Notes under the pieces: model-generated
Told to the model about the DNA's origin: nothing
The model's input: only the letters and a program-made list of their open reading frames with translations
Databases searched by the model: none
Program-made: the position numbers and the translations under genes
Assembly: GCA_023436825.1 (NCBI GenBank)
Contig: JAEZHS010000508.1
Coordinates: forward strand, 1-6,606
Length of the DNA: 6,606 nt
From: Pseudomonadota bacterium
Lineage (GTDB): Bacteria > Pseudomonadota > Alphaproteobacteria > Reyranellales > Reyranellaceae
Direction: 5' to 3'
Part shown: positions 1 through 5,699 of the stretch, in pieces
Layout of the letters: each line of letters opens with the position of its first letter
Numbering within the stretch: the stretch's first letter is position 1

Positions 1-356
1 TCGAGCGCTTCGGCCTCGTGGCGCGCATGCACGACCTCGTGCGCACGCTATCGGGTGGACAGCGGCGACGGGTGGAAATCGCGCGCGCCCTGCTGCACCG
101 GCCGCGCCTGCTGCTGCTCGACGAGGCGACGGTCGGCCTCGATGTGCCGAGCCGCCGCGCCATCCTGCAGCGCGTGCGCGCCCAATGCGTCGAGGAGGGG
201 GCGACGGCGCTATGGGCGACGCACCTGCCCGACGAGGTCGAGCCCGGCGACCGCACGATCGTGCTGCACGAAGGCCAGGTCCGCGACGATCGTCGTGACA
301 TCGCCGAGACGTCGTTGTCCGACTATTTCGCCCGCCTCGTATCGGAGGCGGCATGA
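1..356 (+). CDS. ABC transporter ATP-binding protein, C-terminal part (PQQ alcohol dehydrogenase-associated type)
   Basis: This is the 3' part of an ATPase gene whose start lies left of the window; the reading frame is open from base 3. It would hydrolyse ATP on the cytoplasmic face to drive the permease encoded next. Visible motifs are the ABC signature LSGGQ (bases 48-62), Walker B LLLLDEA (108-128) with the catalytic Glu at 123-125, the D-loop GLD just after, and the switch His in WATH (222-224). Walker A and the Q-loop must lie upstream. A GTG at 18 could be taken as a start, but it falls just before the signature motif, so it is an internal Val codon. The stop TGA overlaps the permease start as ATGA, so the two are translationally coupled. 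ABC systems of this kind are known beside PQQ-dependent alcohol dehydrogenases (Ped-like clusters). Assignment to that subfamily is inferred from context; membership of the ABC ATPase family is certain. Confidence 0.93.
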   Translation, partial: ERFGLVARMHDLVRTLSGGQRRRVEIARALLHRPRLLLLDEATVGLDVPSRRAILQRVRAQCVEEGATALWATHLPDEVEPGDRTIVLHEGQVRDDRRDIAETSLSDYFARLVSEAA

Positions 357-1150
357 CGGCCAAGGCCCTGCGCTGCTTCGTCGGCATCGTCGAGCGTGAG
401 TTCCTGCGCTTCCTGCGCCAGCGCAGCCGCTTCTTCGCCTCGCTGGTGCGTCCGCTCGTCTGGCTGGTGATCTTCGGCACCGGCCTGCGCACGATGGTCG
501 ACCTCGCGGGCACGCCGCCCTACGGGCCCGGCGTCCGTTACGAGGACTACATCGTCCCCGGGCTGATCGGGCTGGTCCTGCTGTTCAACGGCATGCAGAT
601 CGCCTTGTCGATGGTGTTCGACCGCGAGATGGGCAGCATGAAGGTGCTGCTGGTGAGCCCGCTGCCGCGCTGGTACCTGCTGACCTGCCGGCTGCTGGCG
701 GGCGTCATCGTGGCGCTGCCGCAGGTCTATGCCTTCCTGGCTTGCGCCTGGCTGTGGGGCGTGCGGCCACCGTTCAGCGGTTATCTCTACGTGCTGCCGG
801 CGGTCGTCGTGGCGGGCCTGATGCTGGGCGCGCTCGGCCTGCTGCTGTCGTCGCTGGTCGAGCAGCTGGAGAACTTCGCGGGCGTCATGAACTTCGTGAT
901 CTTCCCCGTGTTCTTCGCCTCGACAGCGCTCTATCCGCTGTCGCGCCTCGCCGAGGCCAATGCCGTTCTGGCCGAGGTCGCACGGCTCAATCCTTTCAGC
1001 CACGCCGTCGAGCTGGTCCGCTTCGCCTTGTATGGCCGGCTCGACACGACGGCTCTCGTTGCCACAGTCGTGATGACCGTCGTCGCCATGGCCCTCGCGG
1101 CCTGGCGCTACGACAGCGGCCGCATCCTGCGCCGTCTCGCAACCCATTGA
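353..1150 (+). CDS. ABC-2 type transporter permease (PedC-like, alcohol dehydrogenase-associated)
   Basis: This 265-residue integral membrane protein is the partner of the upstream ATPase. I see six hydrophobic segments at about residues 28-46, 67-88, 108-134, 145-168, 177-197 and 233-252. The amphipathic, Arg-rich N-terminus and the LNPFSH motif (residues 212-217) before the last helix are typical of ABC-2 permeases, and the length is normal for the family. The ATG at 353 overlaps the ATPase stop by four bases and has a GGAGG Shine-Dalgarno sequence at 344-348. Permeases of this type beside PQQ dehydrogenases are annotated as alcohol ABC transporter permease, after PedC of the Pseudomonas phenylethanol system. 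The substrate and direction are not shown by the sequence; ABC-2 members are usually exporters, so efflux of an alcohol, aldehyde or acid is a reasonable guess. The family call is strong, the PedC-like call moderate. Confidence 0.9.
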   Translation: MTAKALRCFVGIVEREFLRFLRQRSRFFASLVRPLVWLVIFGTGLRTMVDLAGTPPYGPGVRYEDYIVPGLIGLVLLFNGMQIALSMVFDREMGSMKVLLVSPLPRWYLLTCRLLAGVIVALPQVYAFLACAWLWGVRPPFSGYLYVLPAVVVAGLMLGALGLLLSSLVEQLENFAGVMNFVIFPVFFASTALYPLSRLAEANAVLAEVARLNPFSHAVELVRFALYGRLDTTALVATVVMTVVAMALAAWRYDSGRILRRLATH

Positions 1151-1306
1151 CGAGATTGCCGGCGCGGGCGCAACATCCGATCGAGCGCGTTCGACGCACT
1201 AGTCATTGGTACCTGTCGTTCGAGTTCGTCGTCCTCTCGCTATCGTTGTCGTCCTGCGTCGTTCGGAAACGCGCTTGGTCCACCACAGGCCAATCGGGAG
1301 GTTTCC
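1151..1306. other. Intergenic gap upstream of the alcohol dehydrogenase, presumed control region
   Basis: These 156 bases separate the permease stop from the dehydrogenase start. They hold no credible gene and no convincing sigma-70 or sigma-54 promoter that I can pick out by eye. The stretch from about 1214 to 1265 is rich in repeated short words: GTCGTTCG occurs at 1215-1222 and 1258-1265, and GTCGTCCT at 1228-1235 and 1248-1255. The gap is long enough to carry a separate promoter for the dehydrogenase, so the dehydrogenase may not simply be co-transcribed with the transporter genes. That is inference from spacing. Confidence 0.4.
1296..1301 (+). promoter_or_regulatory. Ribosome binding site of the quinohemoprotein dehydrogenase
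   Basis: GGGAGG lies five bases before the ATG at 1307. It fixes this start, which also gives a proper signal peptide directly at the N-terminus. Confidence 0.8.
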
Positions 1307-3433
1307 ATGACACGTACTCTGCTGCTGGCGGGCGCGGCGGCGCTGGCCTTGTGTTCCGGCGCGATGGCGCAGGATGCCAAGGGCTCGCCCGGGCACATCA
1401 AGGCCGTCACGTCGGCGGTCGACGGCAACTGGATCAAGAGCAATGCGGCGACGTCGAAGGACTGGCCGGCCGTCGGTCTGGACTTCGGCGAGACGCGCTT
1501 CAGCAAGCTCGACCAGATCAACGCCGGCAACGTCAAGGAGCTGGGCCTGGCGTGGTCCTACGATCTCGACTCGGCGCGCGGCGTCGAGGCGACCCCGATC
1601 GTGGTCGACGGCATCATGTATGTGAGCGCGCCGTGGAGCATCGTCCATGCCGTCGATGCGCGGACCGGCAAGAAGATCTGGAGCTTCGATCCCGAGGTGG
1701 CGCGCGACAAGGGCTACCGTGGATGCTGTGACGTCGTGAATCGCGGCGTTGCCCTGCACAAGGGCAAGGTCTTCGTCGGCGCCTATGACGGGCGGCTGAT
1801 CGCGCTCGATGCGGTGACCGGCAAGAAGCTGTGGGAGAAGGACACCGTCATCGACCACAAGCACTCCTACACGATCACCGGCGCGCCGCGCGTCGCCAAC
1901 GGCCGGGTCATCATCGGCAACGGCGGCGCCGAGTACGGCGTGCGCGGCTACGTCACCGCCTACGACGCCGAGACCGGCAACCAGGCGTGGCGCTGGTTCG
2001 TCGTGCCGGGCGATCCCGCCAAGCCCTACGAGGACGAGTCCATGGCGGCGGCCGCCAAGACCTGGGATCCCGCCGGCAAGTACTGGGTGAATGGCGGCGG
2101 CGGCACGGTGTGGGACAGCATCACCTATGACCCCGACCTCAACATGGTGTATCTCGGCACCGGCAACGGCGCGCCGTGGAACCGCAACCTGCGCAGCCCG
2201 GCCGGCGGCGACAACCTCTATCTCGCGTCGATCGTCGCCCTCGATGCCGATACCGGCAAATACCTGTGGCACTACCAGGAGACGCCCGGCGACAACTGGG
2301 ACTACACGTCGACCCAGCCGATGATCCTGGCCGACATCACGATCGACGGCCAGCCGCGCAAGGTGATCCTGCACGCGCCCAAGAACGGCTTCTTCTTCGT
2401 CATCGACCGCACCAACGGCAAGTTCATCTCGGCCAGAAACTTTGTCGACGTGAACTGGGCCATCGGCTACGACGCCAACGGCCGGCCGATCGAGGTGGCC
2501 GAGGCGCGCTCGCCCGACAAGCCGTTCGACACCGTTCCCGGCCCCTATGGCGCGCACAACTGGCATCCGATGTCGTTCAATCCCGGCACCGGGCTGGTCT
2601 ACCTGCCGGCACAGAACATCCCGGTCAACCTGACCGGCCAGAAGAACTGGAAGCACGACGGCAAGAAGCCCGGCGAGTTCATGGGCAATCTCGGCTGGAA
2701 CGTCGGCTTCGACATCAACGCGACGCCGCCCAAGGCGCCGATGTTCGGCCGGCTGATCGCCTGGGATCCGGTGAAGCAGAAGGAGGCCTGGCGCCAGGAG
2801 CATGTCTCGCCTTGGAACGGCGGCACGCTCACGACCGCGGGCAACCTCGTGTTCCAGGGCACGGCCGACGGCCGCTTCGTCGCCTACAACGCGACAACCG
2901 GCGAGAAGCTGTGGGAGAAGCCGACCGGCACCGGCGTGGTGGCCGGCGCATCGACCTACATGATCGACGGCAAGCAGTACGTCTCGGTGGCGGTGGGCTG
3001 GGGCGGCGTGTACGGCGTGACGGCGCGCGCGACCGAGATCAACAACCCCGGCACCGTCTACACCTTTGCCGTGGGGGCCACGGCGGCGCCGCCGGCCTTC
3101 GCCCAGTACCAGATGGAAAATCTGCTGACGGGCGTGAAGTACGATCCGGCCGACGTCGCGCCGGGCACGCTGCTCTACGTCTCGAACTGCGCAATCTGCC
3201 ACGGCGTGCCCGGCGTCGACCGGGGCGGCAATGTCCGCAACCTCGCCTATGTCGGCGCCGATCCGATCCGCAATCTGAAGTCGATCGTGTTCAGCGACGC
3301 CTATGCGTCACGCGGCATGCCGAACTTCACCGGCAAGCTCAGCGACGACGACGTCGTCAAGCTCACCGCCTTCATCCAGGGCGTCGCCGATTCGGTTCGC
3401 CCCAAGGAGCCGGCGAAGGACGCGTCGAAATAA
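1307..3433 (+). CDS. PQQ-dependent quinohemoprotein alcohol dehydrogenase (type I, soluble periplasmic, cytochrome c fusion)
   Basis: It oxidises primary alcohols to aldehydes in the periplasm using PQQ, then moves electrons through its own heme c to an external acceptor. The 708 residues match the length of Comamonas qhEDH precursors. Residues 1-21 form a Sec signal peptide ending AMA before Q22. Residues about 22-590 are the propeller, with repeated Trp-docking motifs such as TGKKIW, TGKKLW and TGEKLW. The vicinal disulfide pair is C140-C141. Likely Ca2+ ligands are E209, N287 and the catalytic base D332 in the WDY motif, and K359 is the expected PQQ contact. Thr334, two after D332, replaces the extra Asp of lanthanide enzymes, so calcium is expected. 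The cytochrome domain (about 605-700) has heme motif CAICH (628-632) and probable axial Met671 in RGMPNFTGKL. All key residues are present. It converges with the pqq operon that would supply its cofactor. The alcohol preferred cannot be read from sequence; ethanol-type is the best analogy. Confidence 0.96.
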   Translation: MTRTLLLAGAAALALCSGAMAQDAKGSPGHIKAVTSAVDGNWIKSNAATSKDWPAVGLDFGETRFSKLDQINAGNVKELGLAWSYDLDSARGVEATPIVVDGIMYVSAPWSIVHAVDARTGKKIWSFDPEVARDKGYRGCCDVVNRGVALHKGKVFVGAYDGRLIALDAVTGKKLWEKDTVIDHKHSYTITGAPRVANGRVIIGNGGAEYGVRGYVTAYDAETGNQAWRWFVVPGDPAKPYEDESMAAAAKTWDPAGKYWVNGGGGTVWDSITYDPDLNMVYLGTGNGAPWNRNLRSPAGGDNLYLASIVALDADTGKYLWHYQETPGDNWDYTSTQPMILADITIDGQPRKVILHAPKNGFFFVIDRTNGKFISARNFVDVNWAIGYDANGRPIEVAEARSPDKPFDTVPGPYGAHNWHPMSFNPGTGLVYLPAQNIPVNLTGQKNWKHDGKKPGEFMGNLGWNVGFDINATPPKAPMFGRLIAWDPVKQKEAWRQEHVSPWNGGTLTTAGNLVFQGTADGRFVAYNATTGEKLWEKPTGTGVVAGASTYMIDGKQYVSVAVGWGGVYGVTARATEINNPGTVYTFAVGATAAPPAFAQYQMENLLTGVKYDPADVAPGTLLYVSNCAICHGVPGVDRGGNVRNLAYVGADPIRNLKSIVFSDAYASRGMPNFTGKLSDDDVVKLTAFIQGVADSVRPKEPAKDASK

Positions 3434-3441
3434 AAGCCCTT

Positions 3442-3464
3442 CCTCCCCAGCTGCGCTGGGGAGG
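3442..3464 (+). terminator. Strong hairpin just after the dehydrogenase stop, possible terminator
   Basis: A perfect 10-bp stem (3442-3451 with 3455-3464, loop TGC) starts eight bases after the dehydrogenase stop codon. No T-tract follows, so it is not a classical intrinsic terminator. It may stabilise the mRNA 3' end or help stop convergent transcription together with the rest of the repeat pair. Confidence 0.45.
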
Positions 3465-3513
3465 TGGCGCCGTCATACGGCGACGGAGGGGTCATGGGCG
3501 TCTCGACTCGTGC

Positions 3514-4650
3514 TCATGACCCCTCCGTCCGCTTCGCGGACCCCTCCCCAGCTGCGCTGGGGAGGAAGCTATAGCTCCGATAGATGAACTCAGGCGGTGC
3601 GTCTTCCGCCTCCCGCACGGCCGCCGCGACCACGCCGTGGTCGGGCGACAGCGTGCAGACCGGATCGGTGCGGCCCGCGTCGCCCACCAGCAGGAAGGCC
3701 TGGCAGCGGCAGCCGCCCCAGTCGATCTCGCGCCGCTCGCAACTGCGGCAGGGCTCGGCCATCCAGTCGGTGCCGCGGAAGCGGTTGAAGGCGTCGGACT
3801 CGTACCAGATGTCCAAAAGGCTGCTGGTGCGCACCGAGGGGAAGACGATCCCCGGCAGCGTCTCGGCGGCGTGGCAGGGTACGGCCGTTCCCGACGGCGT
3901 GACGTTGAGGAATTGCCGTCCCCAGCCGCTCATGCAGGATTTTGGCCGCACGCCATGATAGTCCGGCACGACGTAATCGATCGCGAGCACGCCTTTCAGC
4001 CGCTGGCGCGCTGTCTCGACGGTTTCTGTGGCCTCGTCGAGCTGGCGGCGGGTCGGCAACAGGGCGGCGCGGTTCTTCAGCGCCCAGGCGTAGTACTGGA
4101 CATGGGCGATCTCGACCCGCCGAGCGCCCAGCTCCAGCGCCATCTCGATCATCTGCGGCACGCCGTCGAGATTCTGGCGATGCACCACCATGTTGAGCGT
4201 GAGCGGCAGGCTCGCGGCGCGCACCGCCGCGGCGAAGCGCGTCTTGCGGTCATGCGCGCCGGAAAGCCCGGCGATGCGATCGCCGTTGGCGGCGGCAAAG
4301 TCCTGGAAGCTCAACTGCACGTGCTTCAGCCCGGCGGCGGCGAAGGCCTCGACCTCCCGCGCACCACCCAGGGTGCCGGAGGTGATGAGGTTGCTGTAGA
4401 GGCCGAGCCCGTTCGCCGCACCGATCAGCGCTGCAAGATCGCGTCGCGCCATGGGCTCGCCGCCGGAGAAATGGACTTGCAGCACGCCGAGCGCGGCCGC
4501 CTCGGCGAGCACGCGGTGCCAGTCCTGCTCCGAAAGCTCGCCCGCGGCGCGCTCGAGGTTCAGCGGGTTGGAGCAATAGGGGCATGCGAGCGGACAGCGA
4601 TGCGTCAGCTCGGCGAGCAGGGCGAGCGGTGGATCAGCCCGGGCCGGCAC
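3514..4650 (-). CDS. pqqE: PqqE, radical SAM enzyme (PqqA peptide cyclase)
   Basis: It makes the carbon-carbon bond between the Glu and Tyr of the PqqA precursor peptide, the first committed step of PQQ synthesis, in the cytoplasm with PqqD as peptide chaperone. The radical-SAM cluster motif is C19xxxC23xxC26, and SGGEP (62-66) is the SAM-binding motif. The C-terminal SPASM region keeps C239, C259, C301, C304, C314, C316 and C332 plus D310, matching the auxiliary cluster ligands, including the unusual Asp, known from the Methylorubrum enzyme. Total length is 378 residues. The start is GTG at 4650, overlapping the pqqD end by 17 bases. An ATG at 4661 is out of frame. Family members normally end close to the FIYR seen at 355-358; here about 17 further residues (362-378) are encoded by a palindromic repeat, and the TGA stop also lies at its edge. 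The core enzyme looks intact. Confidence 0.96.
   Translation of the reverse strand: MPARADPPLALLAELTHRCPLACPYCSNPLNLERAAGELSEQDWHRVLAEAAALGVLQVHFSGGEPMARRDLAALIGAANGLGLYSNLITSGTLGGAREVEAFAAAGLKHVQLSFQDFAAANGDRIAGLSGAHDRKTRFAAAVRAASLPLTLNMVVHRQNLDGVPQMIEMALELGARRVEIAHVQYYAWALKNRAALLPTRRQLDEATETVETARQRLKGVLAIDYVVPDYHGVRPKSCMSGWGRQFLNVTPSGTAVPCHAAETLPGIVFPSVRTSSLLDIWYESDAFNRFRGTDWMAEPCRSCERREIDWGGCRCQAFLLVGDAGRTDPVCTLSPDHGVVAAAVREAEDAPPEFIYRSYSFLPSAAGEGSAKRTEGS
3543..3565 (-). repeat. Second copy of the 10-bp hairpin, inside the 3' end of pqqE
   Basis: The same stem (3543-3552 with 3556-3565, 3-base loop) recurs here. On the - strand it lies within pqqE, upstream of its stop codon at 3516-3514, so it is read by ribosomes. 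It could act in mRNA stability or termination for the pqq transcript, but again no T-tract follows. Confidence 0.6.
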
Positions 4651-4936
4651 CGGCGAGACATCCCTTGTCGGCGAGGTCCTGCAACATGGCGGTGACGTCC
4701 TTGGCGATGAGATCGCGCGGCGCCTGGTCGTAGCGGGCGGCGAGCGAATCGACGATGGAGGACACGCCGGTCTTGCCGTCGACCAGCTGCAGGATCTCGA
4801 CCGCCTGCTCGTCGGGCAGCATCAGCCGCTCGGGCGCCAGGATGACCCACCGCTTCCGCACCTCGTCGAAGCGGAAGACGATGTGCGGCGCGAAGTGCAG
4901 CACGCTCTCAGTGGAGACGACGAGGCGGTCCGTCAT
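4634..4936 (-). CDS. pqqD: PqqD, PqqA-binding peptide chaperone
   Basis: This small cytoplasmic protein (100 residues) binds the PqqA precursor and delivers it to PqqE; it is the founding example of the RiPP recognition element fold. The sequence keeps the family pattern: a beta-rich N-terminal half with RFDEVRKRWVILAPER (22-37), then helices with AVEILQLVDG (45-54) and a C-terminal stretch DVTAMLQDLADKGCL. The ATG at 4936 has GAGGGG just upstream (4945-4940), slightly close. It begins 13 bases after the pqqC stop and overlaps pqqE by 17 bases, fitting one polycistronic unit. It is a free-standing protein, unlike the PqqC-PqqD fusion of Methylorubrum. The short AGAGPG tail is Gly-rich and probably disordered. 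Confidence 0.94.
   Translation of the reverse strand: MTDRLVVSTESVLHFAPHIVFRFDEVRKRWVILAPERLMLPDEQAVEILQLVDGKTGVSSIVDSLAARYDQAPRDLIAKDVTAMLQDLADKGCLAGAGPG
4661..4666 (-). promoter_or_regulatory. Ribosome binding site supporting the GTG start of pqqE
   Basis: On the - strand AAGGGA lies ten bases before the GTG at 4650, inside the end of pqqD. It supports this start, since no in-frame ATG is found nearby. Confidence 0.5.
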
Positions 4937-4949
4937 TTTCCCCTCACTG

Positions 4950-5699
4950 CTATGGTGACGGTACGAAGGCGCCGGGCGGGATCAGGCCCGGCTCGACATA
5001 GGCGAAATGCAGCGCGTCGAGCTGCGCCCACAGCACGTCGCACTTGAAGCGCAGCGCCGCCAGCACGGCCTCCTGGTCGGCACGCGTCGTGGCGTGCTGC
5101 TTGACGTAATGAAGCGCGAAGTCGACGTCCTGCGGCGCCTGGGTGAGCCGCGGCATGAAGTAGGCCAGCGTCTCCTCGGTGATGAAGGAGTAGCCCGCCA
5201 GCATGCCGCGCACGCGATCGGCGATGATGTCGGGTGAGAACATTTCGGTCAGCGACGAGGCGATGCCTTCCAGGATCGGCCGGTCGCGCACGAAATTGAC
5301 GTAGGCCTCGACCGCGAAGCGCGTGCCGGGAAGAATCCCTCGTGTCGACTCGACATAGGCGCGATCGAGCCCGACGCCCTCGGCGAGCTTCAGCCAGCGT
5401 TCGATACCGCCCGTGCCGGGACCGTCGCCGTCATGATCGATGATGCGCCGCCGCCATTCGCGGCGCAGCTCCGAGGTCGGCAGCCGCACCAGGGCATGGG
5501 CATCCTTGATGGGGATCATCGCCTGGTAATAGTAGCGGTTCAGCGCCCAGGCCTGGACCTGCGTGCGGGTGAGCTTGCCCGCATGCAGCAGCTTGTGGAA
5601 CGGATGAAGATGGTGGTAGCGCACCGCGCCGATGGCGCGCAGCTCGGCTTCGAGCTTGTCGGGAGTCAAGGGCAGGGCGCTCCCCAGATCGGCATTCAT
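4950..5699 (-). CDS. pqqC: PqqC, pyrroloquinoline-quinone synthase
   Basis: This cofactorless oxidase carries out the last step of PQQ synthesis, ring closure and oxidation of the AHQQ intermediate, in the cytoplasm. It is 249 residues long, a normal size, and all-helical in the family. By comparison with the Klebsiella enzyme as I remember it (numbering +5 here), conserved active-site positions are H29 (H24), R55, Y58 and Q59 in NRYYYQ, H89 in DHDGDG (H84), R162 (R157), Y180 and R184, and the Lys of the RFKCDVLW motif (K214). One difference stands out: the Klebsiella His154 position is Ile159 here. The ATG at 5699 overlaps the pqqB stop as ATGA and has GGAGGT at 5711-5706, six bases upstream. 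The stop is TAG. Identification is secure; the effect of the Ile is open. Confidence 0.95.
   Translation of the reverse strand: MNADLGSALPLTPDKLEAELRAIGAVRYHHLHPFHKLLHAGKLTRTQVQAWALNRYYYQAMIPIKDAHALVRLPTSELRREWRRRIIDHDGDGPGTGGIERWLKLAEGVGLDRAYVESTRGILPGTRFAVEAYVNFVRDRPILEGIASSLTEMFSPDIIADRVRGMLAGYSFITEETLAYFMPRLTQAPQDVDFALHYVKQHATTRADQEAVLAALRFKCDVLWAQLDALHFAYVEPGLIPPGAFVPSP

Larger units (their letters stand above)
3439..3568. repeat. Pair of inverted palindromic repeats (REP/BIME-like) between convergent genes
   Basis: Two related units face each other: 3439-3496 on the + strand and 3568-3515 on the - strand. Each begins CTTCCTCCCCAGC, contains a 10-bp stem with a 3-base loop, then a 6-bp stem (3468-3473 with 3477-3482; 3527-3532 with 3536-3541), and ends GACGGAGGGGTCATG. 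The two ends form a perfect 15-bp inverted repeat (3482-3496 with 3515-3529) around an 18-base centre. The units are not identical: loops and the second stem differ in sequence but keep their pairing, a sign of selection on structure or of independent insertion of family members. Repeats of this sequence style are frequent in alphaproteobacterial intergenic regions. The right unit lies almost wholly inside the pqqE coding region. Confidence 0.85.

Noticed and set aside
18..20. GTG as the true start of the ATPase
   Set aside because: It falls ten codons before the ABC signature, which would remove Walker A; the frame is open to the window edge, so the gene is simply cut.
323..1147. A 274-codon open frame on the - strand opposite the permease
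   Set aside because: The product is rich in Gln, His, Arg and Asp without a domain, and is the mirror of hydrophobic codons in the permease.
1151..1306. Sigma-54 or sigma-70 promoter
   Set aside because: No -24/-12 or -35/-10 pair with acceptable spacing was found by eye, so no promoter is claimed.
1199..3202. A 667-codon open frame on the - strand opposite the dehydrogenase
   Set aside because: It lies wholly antisense to a complete enzyme gene with signal peptide, cofactor ligands and heme motif. Its translation is low-complexity, rich in Arg, Ala, Val, His and Asp with no recognisable domain, as expected from codon bias in GC-rich DNA.
2176..3519. A 447-codon + strand frame inside the dehydrogenase
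   Set aside because: It is Arg-rich with no motif and lies in a shifted frame of a well-supported gene.
3439..3568. The repeats as a CRISPR array or transposon ends
   Set aside because: There are only two units, in inverted rather than direct orientation, with no regular spacers and no transposase or target-site duplication visible.
4659..4661. ATG on the - strand as an alternative pqqE start
   Set aside because: It is out of frame with PqqE, being eleven bases upstream of the GTG codon.
3637..4695. A 352-codon + strand frame opposite pqqE
   Set aside because: It is antisense to PqqE, which carries all its cluster-binding Cys residues; no independent start site or domain supports it.
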